Source: Sphaerochaeta associata
Lineage (GTDB): Bacteria; Spirochaetota; Spirochaetia; Sphaerochaetales; Sphaerochaetaceae
Assembly: GCF_022869165.1 (NCBI RefSeq)
Contig: NZ_CP094929.1
Location: forward strand, 2,790,001-2,854,000
DNA length: 64,000 nucleotides
Direction: 5' to 3'
Position numbers and translations under genes: made by a program. Of this stretch, positions 38,105-47,324 are shown piece after piece. A model generated the notes under the pieces. That model was given only the letters and a program-made list of their open reading frames with translations, did no database searches and had not been told where the DNA came from. The stretch's first letter is position 1, and the number at the start of each line of letters is the position of its first letter.

Positions 38105-38710
38105 ATGAAAAAAATGTTACTTGTGTTGGCAATCACATTGCTGACAACCGGACTGCTATTTGCAGCACCAAGCTGGTTAGGCGTCCAGGGCACAGCCTCT
38201 GTCAAACAGGAAACGGGAACTGAAGACCACACCATCATCCCTATCGGTTTGAATATCGCAGGAACCATAGGTATTGGCGATGCCCCGGTTGGAATAGGAT
38301 TCCAAGCTGGTTTTGCAAAGACAGCCATTCACCAAAGGGACGGAGAAGAGCTGGAAGTCGAGGACTATCCTTTGACATGGAATGTTGGAGCTGCCGCAAA
38401 ATTCAGGCTCAGCATGACAGATATGCTCGCTCTTGAACTTGGAGCGGGAATGATGTACGAGCGGTATGCGAGAACCGGCAGTATTCTGGGAACTGATTAT
38501 GTAATTAACTTCAATACGCTCAGTGCAATCATCGTAAGTGACCTGTTGATTCACGTATCAGATTCCTTTGCAGTTGTCGGAGGTGTAGACCTCGCATTCC
38601 CCCTCACCGAGCAGGGTACATACACTCTCGGAGGAAGCTCGACTACGGTAAATTATGATGTTGAAGGTTACACGATTACGGGTAAGATAGGCGTTGCTTT
38701 CGGCTTCTAA
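38105..38710 (+). CDS. outer-membrane beta-barrel protein
   Basis: The protein has 201 residues. A signal peptide (MKKMLLVLAITLLTTGLLFA) is followed by alternating hydrophobic strands and a C-terminal aromatic residue (GKIGVAFGF), typical of an eight-strand OmpA-like or OmpW-like barrel. It probably resides in the outer membrane. It is a single-gene unit with its own promoter and terminator. No specific family is recognised. Confidence 0.82.
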   Translation: MKKMLLVLAITLLTTGLLFAAPSWLGVQGTASVKQETGTEDHTIIPIGLNIAGTIGIGDAPVGIGFQAGFAKTAIHQRDGEELEVEDYPLTWNVGAAAKFRLSMTDMLALELGAGMMYERYARTGSILGTDYVINFNTLSAIIVSDLLIHVSDSFAVVGGVDLAFPLTEQGTYTLGGSSTTVNYDVEGYTITGKIGVAFGF

Positions 38711-38738
38711 AAGAAACATTACAATAAGTAAGGTATAA

Positions 38739-38780
38739 GCCCCACATTTTTCGGAGTTCTCCAGAAAGTGTGGGGCTTTT
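38739..38780 (+). terminator. rho-independent terminator after the barrel gene
   Basis: GCCCCACA (38739-38746) pairs with TGTGGGGC (38769-38776), followed by TTTT. It lies 28 bases after the stop codon. Confidence 0.85.
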
Positions 38781-38928
38781 CATACTGCTTGAGAAACTGC
38801 GATGAACACATAATCCAATTACTCCAAGGAAATCGAGGAAGGTCTTCATAAATCGGTGATAGTTTCATGATATGTAGGCTCATAATTCTCTGGCAATAGA
38901 GATCAATCATTATAATGTTGTCATATAA

Positions 38929-40556
38929 ATTACTCAAAGTTCGCATACTGCTAGGCCCTAGAATTTTGGATGAAAAGCAAAGGAAAAATTTGGAGATTAA
39001 TTAATAATTACATATAATATATAGACATAAGCTCGAATATCTCGTATAATGGATGTACTATAAACCTATACAAGACAAGGAGCTTATGCCTAACATGTTG
39101 AGGGATTTTACCAACAATACCGATGCCATTACAAGTCAAGTCAGTGTTTTTTCCCAGAGATTTAAAGTCGGAGCCATCCTTCGCCATTGTGGTGCACACA
39201 AACAAAAGGGCATAGAAGTCCGGAAGGTCTTCTCCTACCTGTGTACCCTGCTGTTCTGTGGAATATCCATGAACAGGGATCAAAAAACCCGCAAGTACGG
39301 GAACATGGTGAAAAAGGATACATGCCATCGGTTCCTCCAATCCATGAAGATGGACTGGAACCGGTTCCTTTCCCTGCTGGCCAAAGAGATCATCGACAAG
39401 GATTTCCGCCCGATATGCCGCAACGATTGCAAGGGAGTGCAAAAGCCTTTTTTCCTGGTGGCCGATGACAGCAGCTACTGTCGCAACAGGTCCAAGAAGG
39501 TGGAGCTGAGCGCCAAGAACTGGGACCATGCCCTCAAACGCTACTACAAGGGATTCAGGATGCTTACCCTTGCCTGGACCGATGGCGTATCGGTCCTTCC
39601 CGTATCTTTTTGCAATATGAGCACATGCGACGATACGAAGGTGCTCAGGGGATCCAAAGGGCTTACCGCCAAAGAAAAGGAAACCTTTGGCTTCAAGATA
39701 CGCAAGCTGGCAAAACAGAAGATGAACGACACGCTGCTGGACCTTCTGGATGTCGCTGCAGCGGCGAATCTCCAGGCCCGGTACCTGCTGTGCGACAAGT
39801 GGTTCGCCAACCCCGTCACCATCTTCGCCATCAGAGACAAGGGATACGAGGTGATCTGCATGCTGAAAAACTCCTCCACCTATTATCTCTACAAGGGAGA
39901 AAGGAGAAAGCTCAGCCAGATTTTCCGCATGTGCGCCAAGGAGGAGAGGCTCCAGCGCAAACTGGACCGAAAGGCCGGAAATGACGACTCGAAAGGCAGG
40001 AAATTCCTGTTCTCCGCTGCCATCTCACTGATCAACAAGGATGAGAAACCCAACCAAGAATCGAAAATCGTGTTCGTCAGGAACAGGAACAAGAAGAGTG
40101 AATACCTGGCGATTCTCTGCACAGACAACAGCCTGTCAGAGGACCAGATAGTTGAATATTACTGCAGCCGATGGGGGATAGAAACAATGTTCCATACCTG
40201 CAAGTCATTCCTGCGCCTGCAAAAGAGCACCCAATCGCTGGATTATTCAGAAATCCATGCCAGCACCGCCATAGTCATGTTCCAATATGCGATGCTCTCC
40301 TGGCTGAACCGCCAGAACTCTGATGAAATAGGTTTCGGTGAACTGTTCTACCAACTCCTGGAAGAGGTCCAAGATACTGCTCTCTTTCATGCCATTGAAC
40401 TGGTGTTGACATTGTTCGTCGAGACCCTCGCTTCTGAATATGCCATGCCACCGGGAAAGCTCAATGAAGCGATGAACAAATTCCTCAAGCAACTGCCTGA
40501 GAGGCTGAAAACCTGTCTGGATCTAGCTGCTTAGGCATGTGCGAACTTTGAGTAAT
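38929..40556 (+). mobile_element. IS4-family insertion sequence
   Basis: The element is about 1628 bp. The terminal inverted repeat is ATTACTCAAAGTTCGCA at the left (38929-38945) and its reverse complement at 40540-40556. No target duplication of the 10-12 bp usual for IS4 is visible, so the ends may extend further or a rearrangement may have removed one copy. It carries one intact transposase and sits in non-coding DNA. Confidence 0.85.
39086..40534 (+). CDS. IS4-family transposase
   Basis: The protein has 482 residues from ATG 39086, with AAGGAG just before it. DDE residues are in FLVADDSSY and LLCDKWFANP, and the family Y-R-E-K signature is YYCSRWGIETMFHTCKSFL. The frame is complete. Confidence 0.92.
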   Translation: MPNMLRDFTNNTDAITSQVSVFSQRFKVGAILRHCGAHKQKGIEVRKVFSYLCTLLFCGISMNRDQKTRKYGNMVKKDTCHRFLQSMKMDWNRFLSLLAKEIIDKDFRPICRNDCKGVQKPFFLVADDSSYCRNRSKKVELSAKNWDHALKRYYKGFRMLTLAWTDGVSVLPVSFCNMSTCDDTKVLRGSKGLTAKEKETFGFKIRKLAKQKMNDTLLDLLDVAAAANLQARYLLCDKWFANPVTIFAIRDKGYEVICMLKNSSTYYLYKGERRKLSQIFRMCAKEERLQRKLDRKAGNDDSKGRKFLFSAAISLINKDEKPNQESKIVFVRNRNKKSEYLAILCTDNSLSEDQIVEYYCSRWGIETMFHTCKSFLRLQKSTQSLDYSEIHASTAIVMFQYAMLSWLNRQNSDEIGFGELFYQLLEEVQDTALFHAIELVLTLFVETLASEYAMPPGKLNEAMNKFLKQLPERLKTCLDLAA

Positions 40557-40755
40557 AATACATCTCAATAAGAAAGACAATCTGTAGCTTCCCTATTTCA
40601 GCTGCATTGAGTTGGATTGGGTATGCTGCAACCAACCAGAACAGAATTACCTAGTTGAGCATATGGCAATGAGAACAAACAATTTCTCGTTCAGCCTATC
40701 GTGTTTACTATTTACTTTGCTTTACTTGTTTGGTTGAGTTGCTGATCGTCTAGGC

Positions 40756-41595
40756 TTACGAAAGATTGGCCAAGAATGCTTCAATCAGGGAATCCTGATA
40801 CGCTCCACGATAAGTGCCAGAAATGAGGCGATCGAGCATTTCCGTTCGGAAACGTGCCCAGGATTCCGCTTCATGACGCACCAAAATGGGAAAGTAGAGA
40901 ATGTTGTTTTCGCGGGCGGCAGCCAGATCGCCGGGAGCATCACCGACCATGACCACCTTCTCAGGATCGAATCCGAACTCAAGCATCTTTGCAATGCAAT
41001 AGGACTTAGTACCCACATCCTGTGCAAGAGAAACATCCATGTAATCCATAAGCTGATGCTGTGTCCACTCTTGGAGAACCGCTTCCGGATTGGCAGCCGA
41101 GATAATGCCGAGATTGGCTATCTCCTTGGCACATGCAAGCCCTTCCGTGATTCCTGGAAACGGCACCTTTACCTCTTCGGGAAGATTGGTGATTGCCGTA
41201 TTAACTGCAATCGACCATGCATATGCTTTCTTGAAAACCGTCTGTCCTGATGCCTGCATCTTTGCAAGTACCGTTGCATTGCTGAGTTCTTGGGCCGATT
41301 GTACCCAAGACAAGAACATTGAGGCACCTTCAATAGGCGTGTATGTCTTGTCTATCTCCTCAAGCAACATTCCAAGGCCAAGAAACCGATTGATGCCTCG
41401 GGACATGGAGAATAAATTCACCGTGTTCCATCGATCCAAAATCTCTTTTTCCCACCGCTGGAGCCCCCATTCCTTGACCAACATCGGCCCAAAGCATAGT
41501 TGATGCTTGCTATTCATGGTGTCCATGGCACAACCATCTGAATCGACACAAATGAGATAGTCTTTCGTCTTTATGAATTCATGCAAAGTTTTCAT
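40756..41595 (-). CDS. HAD-superfamily hydrolase
   Basis: The protein has 279 residues from ATG 41595, with AAGGATC upstream. Motif I is VDSDGCAMDTM with the nucleophilic Asp, motif III lies near KSYCIAKML, and motif IV is MVGDAPGDLAAA. A helical cap of about 120 residues is inserted after motif I. It is a cytoplasmic phosphatase or phosphonatase-like enzyme. It follows the ABC transporter genes on the same strand, so it may dephosphorylate the imported substrate. The cap lysine of true PhnX is not evident. Confidence 0.82.
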   Translation of the reverse strand: MKTLHEFIKTKDYLICVDSDGCAMDTMNSKHQLCFGPMLVKEWGLQRWEKEILDRWNTVNLFSMSRGINRFLGLGMLLEEIDKTYTPIEGASMFLSWVQSAQELSNATVLAKMQASGQTVFKKAYAWSIAVNTAITNLPEEVKVPFPGITEGLACAKEIANLGIISAANPEAVLQEWTQHQLMDYMDVSLAQDVGTKSYCIAKMLEFGFDPEKVVMVGDAPGDLAAARENNILYFPILVRHEAESWARFRTEMLDRLISGTYRGAYQDSLIEAFLANLS

Positions 41596-41694
41596 GTTTG
41601 ATCCTTGATGCTTCGGTAGGGCATACCGCAAATAGCCTCTGCAAAAAGCAAAGTGTATATAGTGCGAGTAGTGATGCTATGGTATTGGGAGCAT

Positions 41695-41749
41695 CCCTCT
41701 CCTGGCTTTCAGGAGAGGGGATTTTCCATCCCCGCAAAGAGGCGGGGAT
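41695..41749 (-). terminator. two tandem hairpins between binding-protein and HAD genes
   Basis: Stem 1 is CCCTCTCCTG (41695-41704) with CAGGAGAGGG (41710-41719); stem 2 is ATCCCCGC (41728-41735) with GCGGGGAT (41742-41749). Both are perfect. Neither is followed by a T-run on the minus strand, so they may protect the 3' end of the binding-protein mRNA and reduce read-through to the HAD gene. Confidence 0.55.
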
Positions 41750-41770
41750 ACAGATGAGTCAAAATGGGGC

Positions 41771-42964
41771 TTAGCGGAACTGGTACCAATAGTCCTGCAC
41801 ATCCTGAAGATTGTCATAGATGTACTCGTAGTTGAGATTCCAAAGCGGCATTGCCTGGAAGGGGATGTTTCCCTCAGCACCCTTGGTCTCTGGACGCACC
41901 GTCCATCCCCCGATGGTGTTGAACGGCTGGATACCCTTGCCATTGCCATTCTCATCACCCAGCATATAGCGGATGAGCAGCTGAGCCCCATACGGATGCG
42001 GAGCCTCATTCACTACAGCAACGAAGTTCATGAACGGCACCCCGGACATTGGGACCATGACAGCGGGATTGACATCGATATTCCAACCCTTGTCGGTCTT
42101 TTCCCGGTACTTGGAGGAGGGAGCATAACCGATGAGCGCAGAAGTAGTTCCTTCACCGACGGCTTTGATGACCTCGTTGTTTGAATCCATGATAATCGGG
42201 TCGTTTGCAAGCACCCGCTTGATCCACGCATGAGCGGCAGTGGGCTCATCCTTGGCAAGTACAATGTCTTTGCCATAACATGCCTTGTACGCAGAGGCCA
42301 TCTCATCGGCATGTTCGACCATCGTAGTGATGATTGCCATGTAACTGACGGTTCCAAGCGGGTTCTGGATGATGAACTTGCCTTTCCACTCAGGCTTGGT
42401 GATATCCCACCAGTTGCTGATCGGGCTCTCTTGATAAACACTGGTATTGTAGAACCACCAGTCGGTTTCAAAATACAGGGGTGTAAGATCCTTAAGGTAC
42501 TGGGGATCCACGTTGCCGAAGATGGATGCAGGCTGATAGTTGTGCAGAATGCCTTTGGCAAAGAATTCCATGAGGTATTCGCCGTTCTGTTCCTTTGAGT
42601 GGATAACGTCTGCGGTTCTGATACCTGCCTCATATTCCGTTCTCAGTTTAGTGGCCATGTCGTTGGAGCTGATATCATAGCTTTCTACCGTCATGCCGGG
42701 ATAATCGGCTTCGAATGCCGCCTTTACTCTAGCCATGCGGCTCGAGATTGAATAGACAACGACTTTGCCGCCTTCAGTCTCAAGCGCTTTTTTATAGAGC
42801 TCCTGACTGGATACGCCTTGGTTCAGACCTGCCTTTGCAGCCCAGTCATGAGCAAGCATAAGGCTGTCTTGTTGCTTTGGCTTTGCAGCTTCCTGGGAGC
42901 CTCCAGCAAAAATCGAGGTAAAAACCAAGAGAAACATCGTGACAATGAGCAACGTTTTTTTCAT
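41771..42964 (-). CDS. ABC transporter substrate-binding protein (AfuA/FbpA-like)
   Basis: The protein has 397 residues. A signal peptide ends at FAGGSQEAA, typical of spirochaete binding proteins. The mature part has the iron/sugar-phosphate/thiamine-type (family 6/PotD-like) layout with GGKVVVYSISSRMARVKAAFE, ISNWWDITKPEWKGKF and PHPYGAQLLIRYML. In related AfuABC systems the ligand is a sugar phosphate, in PhnSTUV 2-aminoethylphosphonate, and in FbpABC ferric iron. The HAD gene downstream favours a phosphorylated ligand. Confidence 0.88.
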   Translation of the reverse strand: MKKTLLIVTMFLLVFTSIFAGGSQEAAKPKQQDSLMLAHDWAAKAGLNQGVSSQELYKKALETEGGKVVVYSISSRMARVKAAFEADYPGMTVESYDISSNDMATKLRTEYEAGIRTADVIHSKEQNGEYLMEFFAKGILHNYQPASIFGNVDPQYLKDLTPLYFETDWWFYNTSVYQESPISNWWDITKPEWKGKFIIQNPLGTVSYMAIITTMVEHADEMASAYKACYGKDIVLAKDEPTAAHAWIKRVLANDPIIMDSNNEVIKAVGEGTTSALIGYAPSSKYREKTDKGWNIDVNPAVMVPMSGVPFMNFVAVVNEAPHPYGAQLLIRYMLGDENGNGKGIQPFNTIGGWTVRPETKGAEGNIPFQAMPLWNLNYEYIYDNLQDVQDYWYQFR

Positions 42965-42998
42965 TTTCTTCTCCTTTATATTGATGTACAGGTTCTAA

Positions 42999-44126
42999 TT
43001 ATTCAGCGTCCACAACCGCTCGCTTCACGAGCAGCTTGCTCGTACTGTCAAATACATTGATTTTTGCCGGGTCGAGAGTAAGATACACATCCTGATCGAC
43101 GTCGTAATGACGTAGGCCGTTCTGCTTCACCAGCAGTGTCTGACTGCCGACAGTAACATAGATGAGGGTCTCTGAACCTGCAGGCATCACCGACACAATC
43201 TTGGCAGAAATCAAACCGTCCGCCTTTTTCTTCTTGATGGAGACGATTTCCGGCCTGATACCCAGCACAGCCTTGAATTCACCTTTCGGGGCATCCGCCA
43301 CCAGCTGATCAAGGGAGCAGATCAACGTTCCAAGCTCGGATTGCACAGAAAAGGAATTGTTTGCATGCACGGCAGTTGCATCGACAAAGTTGATTTTGGG
43401 ATTTCCGATGAAGTCCGCCACACGCAGTGAACTTGGATTCTGATAGATTTCCATCGGGGTATCGACCTGGTCGAGAATCCCATTGAAGAACACTGCAATC
43501 CTGCTGGACATCGTCAGGGCCTCGGTTTGGTCGTGGGTGACATACACGATCGTCGTCCCCATCTCATGGTGCAAACGCTTTAGTTCGCTGCGCATCTCGA
43601 CACGGAGTTTCGCATCCAGATTGGAAAGTGGTTCATCAAGCAACAGCACCTGCGGCTCAGTGACAATCGCCCTCGCAATTGCAACCCGCTGCTGCTGACC
43701 ACCGGAAAGCTCGGAAGGATACCGCTCGGCGAATTCATCGATGCGCATTTGCTTGAGCACTTTTGTCACCCGCTTTTTGATATTATCCTTGGTTTCCTTC
43801 GCCACATCGAGGCCGAACGCGACGTTTTCAAATACCGTCATGTGCGGCCACAGTGCATAGGATTGGAAAACGAGGTTGAGATTTCGTTTTCCTGGTTCCT
43901 CATAGAATCGCTCGTTTGCGTTGATGATTTCTCGGTCTCCGATGCTCATCAAACCACCCTGGGGCTTTTCAAGTCCTGCAATGATTCTGAGTGTCGTAGT
44001 CTTTCCGCACCCCGAAGGACCAAGCAGCGTCATGAATTCTCCATCATTGATGGTTAAATTCAGATTCTTCAGGACATGGTTCTCACCATAATACTTATCA
44101 ATATTTAGTAATTGTATTGTACTCAT
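42999..44126 (-). CDS. ABC transporter ATP-binding protein
   Basis: The protein has 375 residues. Walker A GPSGCGKTT is at residues 36-44, the signature LSGGQQQRVA, Walker B LLLDEPLSNLDA and switch His VTHDQTEALT. A C-terminal TOBE-type domain follows (about 240-375). It is the ATPase subunit for the double permease next to it. Its start lies 15 bases behind the permease stop. Confidence 0.95.
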   Translation of the reverse strand: MSTIQLLNIDKYYGENHVLKNLNLTINDGEFMTLLGPSGCGKTTTLRIIAGLEKPQGGLMSIGDREIINANERFYEEPGKRNLNLVFQSYALWPHMTVFENVAFGLDVAKETKDNIKKRVTKVLKQMRIDEFAERYPSELSGGQQQRVAIARAIVTEPQVLLLDEPLSNLDAKLRVEMRSELKRLHHEMGTTIVYVTHDQTEALTMSSRIAVFFNGILDQVDTPMEIYQNPSSLRVADFIGNPKINFVDATAVHANNSFSVQSELGTLICSLDQLVADAPKGEFKAVLGIRPEIVSIKKKKADGLISAKIVSVMPAGSETLIYVTVGSQTLLVKQNGLRHYDVDQDVYLTLDPAKINVFDSTSKLLVKRAVVDAE

Positions 44127-44141
44127 TCTTACCCTCCCTGA

Positions 44142-45983
44142 TCAGAAGCCCTTGGACAAGTCGGCGTCTGTAAACGTATTGGCGAACCAGTAAACGAAGA
44201 AGACCATGGCAAACATGACGATGGTCACGGCACTTGACAGCTGGATGAGATTTTCCGACGTATAGGAGTACGCCATATACGGCAATGTCTGTTGGTTCGG
44301 CGTCATCAAGAGAACGATAAGGTCGAGCTCCTTGATGATATTGACGAACACCAGGATGAATCCGCTGAACATGCCTCCCTTGGAAAGGGGAAAGAGAATC
44401 TTCATAAAGCGTCGGAAGAATCCTGCATTGACCACCTGCCCTGCTTCTTCAAGCTCCACGCTGATCTGCAGCATATTCGATGTGCCGGCTCTGGATGCAA
44501 AGGGAAGATTTTTTACCACCGCGATGAGCACAAGGATGACAAAGGTGCCATACAGGGAGGGAATGACGGTAAAGGCATGACCAAAAAGCGTCAGCGTCTG
44601 AGATGTGGCGAAGAGTGAAAGATACATTGCTCCGAATGCAATCGAAGGAATCAGGTAGGGAATGAACACCAACTGCTCTACAAGCTTGCCAGAGAGCTTA
44701 GCCCTTCCCCGTGAATTTACATACCCGATGAACTGTCCGAAGATTGTTGCAAAGAAGGAAGTGAAGACCACCAATTTGATTGTATTCTTCACATAGGTGA
44801 AGAACTGGGAATTCTTGAAAATACCTGGCTCGCCTTGGTCGATGGTGGGCACCGAATCCCCAACCCAATAGTGGGTGGTAAGGTTGGAAAGACTATAATT
44901 TCCCGTCTCAAGCATGAATGACTGATACAGCAGCACAACCACAGGAATGACAACGGCCACCAACACAAAAAGCAACAGCACCACCACAATTGGTTTCTGC
45001 CACTTCCCTAGTGCTATCAGGTTGCTGCGCGAACCCTTGCCCCCGATTGTGCTGTAGGACTTTCGGGTTCCGATGAGCTTTTGGTTGAGAAAGATCGTTC
45101 CCGATGCAATGATGATGAGAATCAACGAGATAACATAAGCTACCCGGTTCTGCCCGTTCTGAATGGAATTATACAGCGTGGTTGAAACCGTGTAATAACT
45201 GATATTCAGTCCCAAAATCGAAGGAACGCCGAACGTACCCATGACTTTCGAGAAGGTCATGATGAATGCAGAGAGTATTGCAGGAAGTACTAAAGGAAAC
45301 GTGATTCTTGTGAGGATTGTCTTCTTGTTCGCCCCGATGATCTGTCCCATCTCCTCGAGCTCGGAACTCACCGACCGAAGCGATGCAGAAACCAGGAGGT
45401 AGGAATACGCATAATAGTGGATGGTCAACACCAGGATGATGGGAACAGGCCCATAGACAAACCAATCAGGTGCATTGATGCCAAGGTATGCGAGCAATCC
45501 CGGAGATCCTCCGGTACGGGTGTTTTTAAAGATGGTGAGCCATGCCATGGCTTTACACCAAGATGGGAGCATGTAGGGAACAATCAAGGCAATGGAAAAG
45601 AATTTTTTATGGGGGATGTCACTTTTGACCATCAGCCAAGCAAAGAGTGATCCGATGGTTACCCCTACAATTCCTGTACTCATTCCGATCAGCAGTGAGT
45701 TTGCCAGAGGTTGCCACAACATTTTCTTGGAAATGGCGCTAAAGAGCACTCTTTTCCAATAGTAGAGCGTCCAACTACCTACTGTCGCCCCTTCCACTCT
45801 CCGTACGTCAGCGGCAGCAAGCGTGAAGGTCTGCATGATCATCTGTCCCAACGGAATGATGATGAGATAGAACATCATCAATACTGAAATGGCCAACATA
45901 ACGTTGTACGGATTCTTAACTCCGCTGTAGAAAACATTCTTCGCTCTGCGCAGGCGTGAATAATCCTCGTTTCTCAAGTCCAT
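44142..45983 (-). CDS. ABC transporter double permease (AfuB/FbpB-like)
   Basis: The protein has about 613 residues from ATG 45983 (GGCGGA upstream; ATG 46004 is an alternative). About twelve membrane segments occur in two homologous permease halves. EAA-type loops are SSELEEMGQIIGANKKTILTRITFPL in the first half and SVELEEAGQVVNAGFFRRFMKILFPL in the second, quoted here as descriptions of matched loops. The fused form is typical of iron, thiamine and sugar-phosphate importers. It is first in the operon, divergent from an AraC regulator. Confidence 0.92.
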   Translation of the reverse strand: MDLRNEDYSRLRRAKNVFYSGVKNPYNVMLAISVLMMFYLIIIPLGQMIMQTFTLAAADVRRVEGATVGSWTLYYWKRVLFSAISKKMLWQPLANSLLIGMSTGIVGVTIGSLFAWLMVKSDIPHKKFFSIALIVPYMLPSWCKAMAWLTIFKNTRTGGSPGLLAYLGINAPDWFVYGPVPIILVLTIHYYAYSYLLVSASLRSVSSELEEMGQIIGANKKTILTRITFPLVLPAILSAFIMTFSKVMGTFGVPSILGLNISYYTVSTTLYNSIQNGQNRVAYVISLILIIIASGTIFLNQKLIGTRKSYSTIGGKGSRSNLIALGKWQKPIVVVLLLFVLVAVVIPVVVLLYQSFMLETGNYSLSNLTTHYWVGDSVPTIDQGEPGIFKNSQFFTYVKNTIKLVVFTSFFATIFGQFIGYVNSRGRAKLSGKLVEQLVFIPYLIPSIAFGAMYLSLFATSQTLTLFGHAFTVIPSLYGTFVILVLIAVVKNLPFASRAGTSNMLQISVELEEAGQVVNAGFFRRFMKILFPLSKGGMFSGFILVFVNIIKELDLIVLLMTPNQQTLPYMAYSYTSENLIQLSSAVTIVMFAMVFFVYWFANTFTDADLSKGF

Positions 45984-46156
45984 GTGAAAATCCGCCTTTC
46001 CCATACAATTTCTTGAGGTTGCAACAAAGCAGATACGAAAGAGGTTTCCTCCATTCTGCCTGTATTCAGAAGCATAGGGTGAAACACCTAAGAAGTAAAT
46101 TGCAATTCTTCTCAAAAAACATTGCATTTTGTCTCATTCTATCGTAGTCTGGGTAT

Positions 46157-46960
46157 ATGGGATTCGATGTCAGGCGTCAGCACGAGTTATTCAAGCACGT
46201 TGTTGACTTACAGGTTGATACCTCAAAAGCAAGCTTCATGCGCCACTGTCACCTCGATTATGAAATTAATTTCATCATGGAAGGAGACATCACGTTTTCC
46301 TTGGAGCAAGACACCTATCACATCGTACCACCTACCCTGCTGCTGATACAGCCAGGCCAACATCATTGCATCCTGACCAATACTGTTGGAGTTCCGTATG
46401 ACCGATACGTGTTCCGTTTCAATGAGACGGAGCTATCCAAAGATATCAATGCATCCCTGGAAACAATCGCTGCCGTCAGTGAAGTCAAGGATCAGAATTT
46501 GATTGATTTGTTTCTTCGCCTCGATCCGTACATATCCTGCATTAAACCTGAGTTTTACACTGAGTTCCTCAAGTCTGCGCTGACAGAAATCATCATCTAC
46601 TTATGCAGCAGCAATCCTAATCCATCCACCAAAGTAATGACGAATAAGGAGATTGAAACCATCATTACCTATATACATTCCAATCTTGAGTCCATCCTCT
46701 CGATCGACGACATCTGCCAGAACGTATTCATGTCCCGTGCGAAGGTGAATCGGCTTTTCCAAGAGCAATTCCATACCCCGCCGATGGCCTATGTAAGAGG
46801 AAAAAAATGCATATTGGCCAAGAAGCTGCTTCTTTCAGGATATCCTCTGACCGAACTCTATGAGAAATGTGGCTTCAGGCAGTATTCTACATTCTATCGA
46901 TCGTATCGTTGGTTTTTCGGGCATGCGCCTTCAGAAGAACTTGTTTCTTCAACCACCTGA
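46157..46960 (+). CDS. AraC-family transcriptional regulator
   Basis: The protein has 267 residues. An N-terminal cupin-like ligand domain (HCHLDYEINFIMEGDITFSL, PGQHHCIL) precedes the AraC helix-turn-helix pair (ILSIDDICQNVFMSRAKVNR and LTELYEKCGFRQYSTFYRSY). It is divergently arranged from the permease gene across about 170 bases, so it probably controls the transporter operon in response to its substrate. Confidence 0.92.
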   Translation: MGFDVRRQHELFKHVVDLQVDTSKASFMRHCHLDYEINFIMEGDITFSLEQDTYHIVPPTLLLIQPGQHHCILTNTVGVPYDRYVFRFNETELSKDINASLETIAAVSEVKDQNLIDLFLRLDPYISCIKPEFYTEFLKSALTEIIIYLCSSNPNPSTKVMTNKEIETIITYIHSNLESILSIDDICQNVFMSRAKVNRLFQEQFHTPPMAYVRGKKCILAKKLLLSGYPLTELYEKCGFRQYSTFYRSYRWFFGHAPSEELVSSTT

Positions 46961-47324
46961 AAGAGCGCCATTTTGTTCTCTGGTATCCGACACGTACCTC
47001 TTCCATCAATCCCTGCTACCTTGTGGGCTGTTCTTTCTATGGTTGCAACCATACCCTCAAGCATTTACTGTACAAGTGCTGTACGGTCCTTGCTAAGGTG
47101 CTTCAAAGCAAATTTTTTTATGTTCATTCTATACATATAAATAGATTCATAAGAAGATCCGACTGAAGCAAATAAAACCTTCAGGAATTCCGATGTTCCC
47201 AAATAGCGGAGCGGGTTCCTTGGGCAACAATTTTCAAGAATCCATCACTTCCAACCATGCTATACTATACGGGATGCCTGCCGGCCAAATCTCTTTTTCG
47301 AGAAATCTACTGAAGGGGATATGC
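46961..47324. other. intergenic region without a supported gene
   Basis: These 364 bases separate the AraC gene from the serine hydrolase lipoprotein gene. Frames in it are short and lack ribosome-binding sites. It should contain the hydrolase promoter; I see no clear hairpin or operator. Confidence 0.4.
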
